Source of the DNA: Promethearchaeota archaeon
GTDB lineage: Archaea > Asgardarchaeota > Lokiarchaeia > Sigynarchaeales > SOKP01
Reading direction: 5' to 3'
Length of the DNA: 7,575 nt
NCBI GenBank assembly: GCA_004524425.1
Contig: SDNN01000140.1
Coordinates: forward strand, 1 to 7,575
Below the pieces are notes generated by a model that saw only the letters and a list, made by a program, of their open reading frames with translations, had not been told where the DNA came from and did not search any database. The position numbers and the translations under genes were made by a program. Numbering within the stretch: position 1 is the stretch's first letter; each line of letters begins with the position of its first letter. Positions 1-5,816 of this stretch are shown in pieces.

Positions 1-750
1 GGGAAAATAAAGGGAATTTTTTATAATGACGGAGATGATCTTCTTTTTTACACCGAAAAAGGAATCAGAAATCTCATGCTGGATAGTAGTTTAATGTTTT
101 CGTTCGAAGATCTATTTTATGATAAAACACTAACTCAAAGTGAAATTGATCTGTTAACCGAAATATTGGATGACTTAATTTCAAAAAAAAGCTTGAAAGG
201 TAATTTCGATAAGGATAATCTCATATTTTCTAGTGAGGATGTAATATTCGCAAATGATTACAATTCTTATCTCTTTGAATTTGAAAAAATGGTGAATAAA
301 TATATCAAAATTTTCAATCAAGAATTTAAAAAAATAAGAAGAATTCTCACGAAAACAAGCGAAACTATATACCCACAAGAAATAAGAATCATTCAAGAGA
401 TCATTGATAAGATTAATAATAATTACATTAAATGGAGAGTTGGTTTGGATGCCTTCATAAAGAGAGCTAATATTAAATTATTAAACTCTCAAGGGTATTC
501 CGTGAGGAATTACAAGAGGCTTGATCTAGAAAAAAAAGAAGACATAAAATCTTTTGAAGAAGATATCGAAGTACATGACATATTGAAAAACTTTGATGAA
601 TGGGTGAAAATCTTTAATCAGCTTGAATTAAAGTATTCAAATATAATCTTTTATCAAAAGAGGTTAGTCAATAATCCCAAAGATGAAAAAACAAAGCAGA
701 TACTGGCAACTTTATTGAAAGATTTAAATTTAAAAAGTAGTAATCAATAA
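1..750 (+). CDS. Unassigned tandem winged-helix-like protein with helical tail, 3' part
   Basis: The frame is open from the first base of the window, so the gene begins upstream; the ATG at 76 is probably internal, because the 25 codons before it are protein-like and resemble a later segment. Codons 2-20 (KIKGIFYN..DDLLFYTEK) and the segment at about 190-240 (SLKGNFDKDNLIFSSED) share a pattern: basic-hydrophobic-KG-x-F, an acidic turn, then an LxF strand and an acidic residue. This looks like the beta-wing of a winged helix. The second copy follows a helical stretch (LTQSEIDLLTEILDDLISKK) suited to its recognition helices. The rest is charged, Lys/Glu-rich and helical, probably partly coiled coil, with no signal peptide or membrane segment. 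No family was recognised. Tandem winged helices occur in archaeal regulators and in PCI, ESCRT-II and UFL1-type proteins, and the fragment cannot separate these. It converges on the next gene with an 8-nt gap. Confidence 0.72.
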   Translation, partial: GKIKGIFYNDGDDLLFYTEKGIRNLMLDSSLMFSFEDLFYDKTLTQSEIDLLTEILDDLISKKSLKGNFDKDNLIFSSEDVIFANDYNSYLFEFEKMVNKYIKIFNQEFKKIRRILTKTSETIYPQEIRIIQEIIDKINNNYIKWRVGLDAFIKRANIKLLNSQGYSVRNYKRLDLEKKEDIKSFEEDIEVHDILKNFDEWVKIFNQLELKYSNIIFYQKRLVNNPKDEKTKQILATLLKDLNLKSSNQ

Positions 751-756
751 TCATTC

Positions 757-783
757 ATTTATTTAATTTTCTTTTTAATTTTA
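757..783 (+). terminator. T-rich termination region after the plus-strand gene
   Basis: The plus strand just past the stop at 750 is strongly T-rich, with several runs of three to five T, matching the U-rich 3' ends that stop archaeal RNA polymerase. It lies inside the 3' end of the convergent small gene. The minus strand carries a weaker T-rich stretch at about 727-740 inside the plus-strand gene, so the two convergent transcripts may end within each other's coding region. There is no clear hairpin. Confidence 0.4.
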
Positions 784-1043
784 GAAATAAATTCCTTAAC
801 ATCAATAGGCTCATCTGCCCTTATCTTGTAGCTTTTGGGCTTAGAGATACCGTTTTCCTCTAGAATGCCTTCTTCTGCAAGGAATTCTAAACTTCTCCAT
901 ATAAAATTTATTTTGGATCGGTTTGATGATTTGATATTATTACATCTCCGGATTCTTTTAGTATTGACCAATCTAACATTATTATCAAGTAATTTATTTA
1001 TTGCATCAACTGTTTCTTCAAGATTTTTTATAAAAAAGTCCAT
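759..1043 (-). CDS. Small winged-helix-like protein, 94 aa
   Basis: This is a short, strongly basic protein, probably cytoplasmic and DNA-binding. It starts with an amphipathic helix (about residues 6-20). A helix-turn-helix-like segment follows: TKRIRRCNNI (28-37), a polar turn, then a longer helix (about 41-57, NRSKINFIWRSLEFLAEEG) ending in the 'L..EGILEENG' pattern typical of the last helix running into a wing, and a short strand (SYKI, 71-74). The C-terminus is Lys-rich. A GAGAGGT Shine-Dalgarno lies 11 nt before the only ATG, and a good TATA element lies further upstream, so this reads as a real gene rather than the open frame on the other strand. It sits 179 bp downstream of purH in the same direction with no strong terminator between, so purH read-through is possible. 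Function is unknown; a transcriptional regulator is the best guess. Confidence 0.68.
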   Translation of the reverse strand: MDFFIKNLEETVDAINKLLDNNVRLVNTKRIRRCNNIKSSNRSKINFIWRSLEFLAEEGILEENGISKPKSYKIRADEPIDVKEFISKIKKKIK

Positions 1044-1054
1044 ATGAATAGAGA

Positions 1055-1061
1055 ACCTCTC
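1055..1061 (-). promoter_or_regulatory. Ribosome binding site of the 94-aa gene
   Basis: On the minus strand GAGAGGT lies 11 nt before the ATG at 1043, slightly longer than usual spacing. It sits inside a small hairpin-capable segment (GAGA-GGT-TCTC) and could also pair with CTCT just upstream. Confidence 0.45.
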
Positions 1062-1173
1062 AAAAACTCAGAGCTTATTTGATTTTTTAATTAAAAGGTT
1101 ATTAAATTCCTTGCAGATTATGAAGTTAAATGATTTTATTGAATTTTTTAATATTAGAAGATATGATTAAGGA

Positions 1174-1190
1174 CTTATATATTTTTTTTC
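1174..1190 (-). promoter_or_regulatory. TATA box with A-rich BRE for the 94-aa gene
   Basis: On the minus strand an A-run leads into AATATATAAG, a close match to an archaeal BRE plus TATA element. A start about 25 nt downstream (near 1150) would give a leader of roughly 105 nt, long for archaea. It resembles the element before purH. Confidence 0.5.
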
Positions 1191-1222
1191 TTTTTTAATT
1201 CATGTATAGATTAATCAAATCA

Positions 1223-2827
1223 CTAATGGCGGAAAACGCGTTTTTCACAAAAAACAAGCGCACATTCCAATTCATTGGCTCTTTTAATGATTTCGTCGTC
1301 TCTAATCGATCCTCCAGGTGTTATGATTGCCTTAGCTCCTCCTTCAACAGCTGCTTCTAATCCATCTGGAAAAGGAAAGAAGGAATCTGTTCCCATGAAA
1401 GAATTTTTTAATTCATTTTCATGTCCAAATTCAGTTGCTTTCTGCACGGCCAACTTAACAACGTGTACCCTGCTCTGCTGACCAGCACCAATTCCAATCG
1501 TATAGATCCCGTCACCATAAGTTTGAGCAAAGCAAGCAGAATTTGATTTGGCCCATTTGGAAACCTTGTAAGCAAAAATTAATGCTTCCTTTTCAGATTC
1601 GTTCACTTGTCTATCACTTACAACTTTCCATTTCTTTATAACAGGTTTATGATCGTATTCTTGAACTAAAGCACCTCCAAGTGTAGACCTAATCTCCAAT
1701 TGCTTGTATATTTCATCTCTTTTTGTAAGAAAATCACCATATTCAAGTAATCGTAAATTTTCCTTTTGTTTAAGGATGTTTAATGCGTCCTTTTCGAATT
1801 TTGGTGCCAGTAATACTTCAATAAATATGTTCTCTTTATTTACAATAAAATCAGCTGCCTCAAAAGTTAAAGTTTGATTCACTCCCCATATACCCCCAAA
1901 TGCAGAAAGTGGATCACAACTAAAAGCTTTCTTTACAGAATTCAATTGATTTGTTTTATCAATCGCAATTCCATTTGGAGATGTATGCTTTAGAATTGCT
2001 GTTACATGGTGTTCCTGACCAAAATCTAACAACATCTGCATGCATGAATCAATGTCCAAGTAATTATTAAAAGAAATTTGTTTTCCTCCCAGTTGTTTAA
2101 AATCCTGAAGCCCATATCTAGCGGATAAATCACGATAATAAGCTGCTTGTTGGTCCCAATTTTCACCATATCTACAATCTTGTACTTTTTCATATATTTT
2201 AAAAATGTTTTTTCCAAGCAATTTATCCGGATTATAATAATCCTTGAGATAATTAGCAATTGCTAAATTATAATCCGCCATGATGGTAAAAACCTCTTGA
2301 GCTAATGCTGCTCGTGTTTTTTCAGTTATTGCCCCCTTAAACTTGCGCATTTCTGATAATATATCGTCATAATATTCAGGACCAGGAATGACGATCACAT
2401 CTGGAAAATTTTTAGCTGCAGCTCTTATCATTGTTGGACCTCCAATATCGATCATTTCTAATGCTTCATCTAACGATATATCAGGTCTTTCTATTGCTTC
2501 TTTAAATTGATATAAATTGCACACCACCATATCTATGGGCGGTATATCGTGCTTTTTTGCATCATCTATATCTCTTTGGAGATCTCTTCTATATAATATT
2601 CCGCCTTCTATTTTTGGATGTAAAGTCTTTACTCTACCGTCGAACATCTCAGGAGATCCAGTATATTGAGATATCCTTTTATATTTGAGATCATTTTTTT
2701 CAAGCAAAGCTCCAGTTCCTCCCGTGGATAATATTTCAACTTTAAATTCATTAACTAAGGCTTTTGCAAAATCAACTATTCCCTTTTTATCAAAAACGCT
2801 TATAATGGCTCGCTCTATTCTTTTCAT
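1223..2827 (-). CDS. purH: Bifunctional AICAR formyltransferase / IMP cyclohydrolase (PurH)
   Basis: PurH catalyses the last two steps of de novo IMP synthesis: formyl transfer from 10-formyl-THF to AICAR, then ring closure of FAICAR. The protein is 534 aa, the usual full length. The cyclohydrolase domain (about 1-200) shows AIISVFDKKGIVDFAK, ILSTGGTGALL (32-42), DGRVKTLHPKIEGGIL (63-78) and IDIGGPTMIRAAAKN (126-140). The transformylase domain (about 217-534) has the catalytic Lys-His pair (K280-H281, in KHTSPNGIA), DPLSAFGG (305-312), KSNSACF, TIGIGAGQQSRV (443-454), SFFPFPDG, PGGSIRDDE and the terminal FRH. The usual RYGENPHQ is RYGENWDQ here (219-226). The ATG at 2827 fits the family N-terminus; no Shine-Dalgarno is visible. 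Many archaea instead use PurP and PurO, so a fused PurH implies a folate-dependent route (family knowledge). guaB lies two genes upstream on the same strand. Confidence 0.96.
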   Translation of the reverse strand: MKRIERAIISVFDKKGIVDFAKALVNEFKVEILSTGGTGALLEKNDLKYKRISQYTGSPEMFDGRVKTLHPKIEGGILYRRDLQRDIDDAKKHDIPPIDMVVCNLYQFKEAIERPDISLDEALEMIDIGGPTMIRAAAKNFPDVIVIPGPEYYDDILSEMRKFKGAITEKTRAALAQEVFTIMADYNLAIANYLKDYYNPDKLLGKNIFKIYEKVQDCRYGENWDQQAAYYRDLSARYGLQDFKQLGGKQISFNNYLDIDSCMQMLLDFGQEHHVTAILKHTSPNGIAIDKTNQLNSVKKAFSCDPLSAFGGIWGVNQTLTFEAADFIVNKENIFIEVLLAPKFEKDALNILKQKENLRLLEYGDFLTKRDEIYKQLEIRSTLGGALVQEYDHKPVIKKWKVVSDRQVNESEKEALIFAYKVSKWAKSNSACFAQTYGDGIYTIGIGAGQQSRVHVVKLAVQKATEFGHENELKNSFMGTDSFFPFPDGLEAAVEGGAKAIITPGGSIRDDEIIKRANELECALVFCEKRVFRH

Positions 2828-2877
2828 GTTAATTCAAATTTAATTTCTTATTAAGGTAAAACTAAGAATATAAGAAA

Positions 2878-2892
2878 CTTATATTTTTATTT
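2878..2892 (-). promoter_or_regulatory. TATA box of purH
   Basis: On the minus strand AAAATAAAAATATAAG forms an A-rich BRE followed by a TATA core, about 50 nt before the purH ATG. A start site about 25 nt downstream would leave a leader of roughly 25-30 nt without a Shine-Dalgarno. It shares the ATATAAG end with the element before the 94-aa gene. Confidence 0.5.
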
Positions 2893-2944
2893 TGTTAAAA
2901 TTTAATTAATAAAAAGTTAATAAATAAATCATTTGAAATAGCAT

Positions 2945-2967
2945 AAAAAAGATTTTTTTAAAAAAAT
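2945..2967 (-). terminator. Stem-loop and T-run terminator of the 353-aa gene
   Basis: Directly after the TAA stop, the minus strand has a perfect 16-bp A/T palindrome (T7 then A7, flanked by A and T; 2952-2967), one C, then six T (2945-2950). The T runs alone would suit archaeal termination; whether the palindrome contributes is unclear. Confidence 0.6.
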
Positions 2968-4029
2968 TTATTTTCTTAGTCCTTCAATATCTCCCATTAT
3001 TTCTATGCCTCTATCCACAATTTCTGGATTTCTGATTAAATTTTTTCCACATTCGGTTAATAATGCTTGCTTTTCATCTTCGTTCCATATGTTTGCTTCA
3101 AATTGTTGAAATTTTATATATTCAATAGCCAAGTTCACTCTCAATAACTCATGAAATATGAGTCGTATATCCATGTTGCATCCAGCAATTAAAATTTCAT
3201 CAGTCTTATGTTTAATGGCATTTTTAATGAGGGAACCGATTGTTGCACTGACTCGAGGGATTATATACTGCATGAGAGACGTGGTAGCTACAACAGCTAC
3301 TTTCTGTAAGATGTTAATCCATCTATTATTATCTACATTATAAATGACCCAGTCCACTTCAAAACCGAATCTTTTTTCGGGATCAACGAATTCTAAATAT
3401 TCCAATTCCTCTATTTCATTATTGGGCCTGAATGAAATGCTCACTTCTCTTAAATCATCAATATATAAAATTTCTCCATCCTCACCATCGTATTTTTTAA
3501 TAGTATCCTTGGAAATTTGAAATAATTCAAAACACATCATGATAGCTGATTTTACTACGCTGGCTGGATCCTTTATTGTATTTTTAAGCAAATCTATAGA
3601 TTTTCTTGCCATTCTCATGTATTCTAAGAGTTCTTCTTGATTGTTCATGTTAAGTTTATCTGCGATCTCTTTAGGTTTAAGATCTATACATTCTAAAAAT
3701 AGCCCTAGGTTATCCATTTTGGTTTTTTCAACAATATCACTTACATCCTTTGGAGATAGGCCTCTTTTAACCAAGAATATTTTCAATGGTCCTTCTCTCT
3801 GAGCTAGTTTAAGTCTTCTTTCTCCTATCTTTTCCTTGATTTTTTTAACTGCTTTTACAATTCTTCTGTCTTTTTGCTTCTCTAATTCGTCAAAATTATT
3901 GATGAACCTTTCTTCTTGAAATCCAGGGAACATTCTGGAATCAATCTTTAGATTTTTAGGATCAAAATTTTCATGTGGAGCAAAAACTGTTGAAAAGGCA
4001 AATCGCAAATCACCGCGAACGTCAACCAT
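2968..4029 (-). CDS. Unknown 353-aa protein with a 26-residue internal repeat, between purH and guaB
   Basis: I do not recognise this family. The N-terminus (1-45) has few charged clusters and begins MVDVRGDLRFAFSTVF. Residues 46-85 are a highly charged Lys/Arg/Glu helix, possibly coiled coil. Residues 91-116 (LSPKDVSDIV...) and 117-142 (LKPKEIADKL...) form a tandem repeat with the pattern L-x-P-K-[DE]-[VI]-x-D followed by a second helix, like a pair of helical hairpins. Residues 185-232 look beta-rich and acidic (EILYIDDLREVSISF, ...EELEYLEFVD, FEVDWVIYNVD). The region 236-300 is hydrophobic and helical (VAVVATTSLMQYIIPRV; EILIAGCNMDIRLIFHELL), but the runs are short and interrupted, so a soluble protein is more likely than a membrane one. 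There is no signal peptide and no evident catalytic motif. A weak GTGAG lies 8 nt before the ATG. Its position suggests, but does not prove, a purine link. Confidence 0.85.
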   Translation of the reverse strand: MVDVRGDLRFAFSTVFAPHENFDPKNLKIDSRMFPGFQEERFINNFDELEKQKDRRIVKAVKKIKEKIGERRLKLAQREGPLKIFLVKRGLSPKDVSDIVEKTKMDNLGLFLECIDLKPKEIADKLNMNNQEELLEYMRMARKSIDLLKNTIKDPASVVKSAIMMCFELFQISKDTIKKYDGEDGEILYIDDLREVSISFRPNNEIEELEYLEFVDPEKRFGFEVDWVIYNVDNNRWINILQKVAVVATTSLMQYIIPRVSATIGSLIKNAIKHKTDEILIAGCNMDIRLIFHELLRVNLAIEYIKFQQFEANIWNEDEKQALLTECGKNLIRNPEIVDRGIEIMGDIEGLRK

Positions 4030-4067
4030 AAGATTATCTCACACAATTAGAATTTTAATAATTAATA

Positions 4068-4085
4068 CAAGATTTTATTTTTAAC
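4068..4085 (-). promoter_or_regulatory. Possible promoter of the 353-aa gene
   Basis: On the minus strand GTTAAAAATAAAATCTTG lies about 40-55 nt before the ATG, at the right distance for a TATA-like element with a short leader. A similar AATAAATCTTG occurs before the 5817-6992 gene. The core is a poor TATA match. Confidence 0.3.
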
Positions 4086-4087
4086 AT

Positions 4088-4103
4088 TTTCTAAAATTAG
4101 AAA
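4088..4103. repeat. Perfect inverted repeat TTTCTAA-AA-TTAGAAA
   Basis: Two 7-bp arms are separated by 2 bp in the gap between guaB and the 353-aa gene, just upstream of the latter's putative TATA element. No T-run follows it on either strand, so it fits a protein-binding site better than a terminator. A/T-rich sequence makes chance occurrence possible. Confidence 0.35.
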
Positions 4104-4130
4104 TAGCTCAATAAAGAATTATTATGGTCA

Positions 4131-4146
4131 AGAAGAGAATAAAGAA
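4131..4146 (-). terminator. Pyrimidine-rich region after guaB
   Basis: Right after the guaB TAG stop, the minus strand reads as an almost pure T/C tract, TTCTTTATTCTCTTCT, without a hairpin. It could serve as an archaeal U-rich terminator; the T runs are short, so this is tentative. Confidence 0.28.
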
Positions 4147-5613
4147 CTAATATTTACCTAGTAAATCATGTGGTCTGGCCTCTGTTTGCCCCATGGGAGA
4201 TATAACGCCTATTTTCGCTTTTCTCATATCTTTAAGATTTTGGGCTCCTGCATATATCATTCCATTAGCTAAGCCTTCCTTTAAAGTCAAAATTACTCCC
4301 TCTAAATCTCCAACGAATGGTACGTAAGAACTCACGCCTTCTGGGAGCATTTTGGCATCCACGCTATACCTATCTAGTATATATTTACTGGTGCGAGCTT
4401 CCTTACTTCCCATTCCCCTATAAATCTTTACTTTCCTTCCTTGAATCGTGTCCACATAACCGGGACTTTCGGTACAACCTGCAAAGAAATGACCAGACAT
4501 TACCATATCAGCACCCACGGCAAATGCTTTCGGTAAATCTCCGGGATTTTTGAAACCACCATCTGCAATTAATCCTATTTTTGGATTGTAATCCGATATC
4601 GCATCTGCGACTTCTGCGGTAGCATATAATGTGGGGGCTCCTACGCCCGTTTGAATGGAAGTTGTACATATTGAGCCAGATCCCATCCCCACCTTTAGTG
4701 CAATAAACTTTTCTGAAAAATCACATTTAGTTAATATGTATTCAGCGGCATCATATGTTCCAATATTCCCTATAACAAAATCTGCTTCTAAAATTTCCAT
4801 TAATTTTCTCGTGCCTTTAATATCTTCATCCTTATAAAAATCAGCTACGTCAATGAAAAAAATATCGGTATATTGATCTATTTCTTGAAGAATTTTTTGA
4901 TCCTCAAGCGATTCTGGAAATTTTGGACTTATTGCTAAAGCGCATAATAACCGACCTTCTTCGTCTATGGAGGCAAGAGGAAATTCTGGTTTTAAATCTT
5001 TAGTAGTAATCAATCCTTTTAACTTACCATTTTCGATGATGGGCAATTTTTCAATTCGATTTTTATATAAAAGCTCTAAAGCTTGTTCTCGAGAACCATC
5101 TGGGGTGATAGAGATAACGTTTTTCGTCATAAAATCTTTAACATGCCCATTATTACAATCTTCTTCTGAATATGGAATGTCTCGCTTAGTGAATATTCCA
5201 CAAACGTTATCCTTATCATCAACGACAACCACTCCGCTGATTCCATAATTTTCCATGAAAGATTTTGCTTTATATATTGGTTCATCTGGTGAAATGGTTG
5301 CTACGTCTTCAATGACAAATGATCGTGCTCGTTTCACATAACGAACCATTTTTAACTGTTTTTCATAAGAACAATTACGATGAAGTACTCCCAACCCTCC
5401 CAATAAAGCCATTTTGATTGCCATTCCTTCCTCTGTGACAGTATCCATCGCAGCAGACATAATTGGTAAATTAAAATGATATTTATTTCCTAATTTTGAC
5501 GAAATATCCACCTCACCGGGACTAAATCTCGTGTATCCCGGAAGAATTAGTATATCATCAAAAGTAGTTATTAAATCATTTGTATGAGCTTTTTTTCGAT
5601 AATAATCTGACAT
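4147..5613 (-). CDS. guaB: IMP dehydrogenase with two CBS domains (GuaB), divergent NAD site
   Basis: IMPDH oxidises IMP to XMP with NAD+, the committed step to GMP. Numbering starts at the ATG at 5613 (488 aa). TTFDDILILPGY (16-27) and PIMSAAMDTVTEEGMA (50-65) open the barrel. Two CBS domains follow (about 100-147 and 158-208), likely nucleotide-sensing. The catalytic loop is VGMGSGSICTT with Cys316. ADGG (350-353), YRGMGS (398-403), the flap Arg-Tyr pair (R415-Y416) and PEGV (Glu425) are present; the Arg-Tyr pair favours IMPDH over GMP reductase. The tail is EARPHDLLGKY. Oddities: the usual IDSSHG NAD motif reads IDVADF, the usual upstream GAAVG reads CALAIS, and the loop has CTTS rather than the bacterial CTTR. 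GGTGAT 6 nt before the ATG fixes the start over an in-frame TTG at 5631. A divergent IMPDH-like paralogue is the alternative. Confidence 0.9.
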   Translation of the reverse strand: MSDYYRKKAHTNDLITTFDDILILPGYTRFSPGEVDISSKLGNKYHFNLPIMSAAMDTVTEEGMAIKMALLGGLGVLHRNCSYEKQLKMVRYVKRARSFVIEDVATISPDEPIYKAKSFMENYGISGVVVVDDKDNVCGIFTKRDIPYSEEDCNNGHVKDFMTKNVISITPDGSREQALELLYKNRIEKLPIIENGKLKGLITTKDLKPEFPLASIDEEGRLLCALAISPKFPESLEDQKILQEIDQYTDIFFIDVADFYKDEDIKGTRKLMEILEADFVIGNIGTYDAAEYILTKCDFSEKFIALKVGMGSGSICTTSIQTGVGAPTLYATAEVADAISDYNPKIGLIADGGFKNPGDLPKAFAVGADMVMSGHFFAGCTESPGYVDTIQGRKVKIYRGMGSKEARTSKYILDRYSVDAKMLPEGVSSYVPFVGDLEGVILTLKEGLANGMIYAGAQNLKDMRKAKIGVISPMGQTEARPHDLLGKY

Positions 5614-5619
5614 TTTCGA

Positions 5620-5625
5620 ATCACC
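5620..5625 (-). promoter_or_regulatory. Shine-Dalgarno GGTGAT that fixes the guaB start
   Basis: GGTGAT on the minus strand is fully complementary to the conserved 16S 3' end (AUCACC) and lies 6 nt before the ATG at 5613. Starting at the TTG at 5631 would place this site inside the coding region, so the shorter 488-aa reading is preferred. Confidence 0.75.
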
Positions 5626-5703
5626 ATTCAAAATTGCTTAAGTCATGCATGAATCTTCTATTAATTTTTAGTATCTTTTCTTAAATATTAATAATAAAGA
5701 TAA

Positions 5704-5729
5704 TTCTGATTTATAAAATTTTATCAGAA
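5704..5729. promoter_or_regulatory. Inverted repeat spanning a TATA box upstream of guaB
   Basis: TTCTGAT and ATCAGAA are perfect 7-bp arms with a 12-bp A/T spacer. On the minus strand the spacer contains AAAATTTTATAA, a good TATA match, so a dimeric protein bound here would block TBP. A start near 5688 would give a leader of about 75 nt. A second TATA-like candidate, AATATTTAAG, lies at about 5681-5690; if that one is used, the repeat would lie upstream of the promoter instead. Confidence 0.45.
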
Positions 5730-5816
5730 CCGAGTTAATTGGTTAGAATTTTCCAGATTCATGCTTGGTAGTCCATGAGAAATCACGTTATAAATAATCT
5801 TTATTGCACTAGAAAT

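Noticed and set aside
76..78. ATG at 76 as the true start of the plus-strand gene
   Set aside because: The frame is open back to base 1, and the upstream codons encode a wing-like motif matching a later segment, so the start is probably outside the window.
835..1047. 70-codon open frame on the plus strand opposite the 94-aa gene
   Set aside because: It has no ribosome binding site or TATA element, and its translation is a low-complexity Leu/Ile/Ser mirror of the better-supported minus-strand gene.
2026..2259. 77-codon minus-strand frame inside purH
   Set aside because: It lies wholly within the conserved purH coding region in another frame and its translation resembles no protein.
2828..2967. 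Mobile-element end or attachment site in the A/T-rich gap
   Set aside because: The repeats are simple A and T runs explained by a terminator and a promoter; there are no terminal repeats, target duplication or transposase remnants.
4317..5248. Three plus-strand open frames opposite guaB
   Set aside because: They mirror the conserved IMPDH coding sequence and have no start signals of their own.
5614..5631. TTG at 5631 as the guaB start, adding six residues
   Set aside because: The GGTGAT Shine-Dalgarno lies between this TTG and the ATG at 5613, so the ATG is the likely start.
5614..5816. Small RNA, riboswitch or short gene in the largest gap
   Set aside because: No C/D box pair, recognisable purine-riboswitch core or coding frame with start signals was found; only promoter-like elements and inverted repeats.
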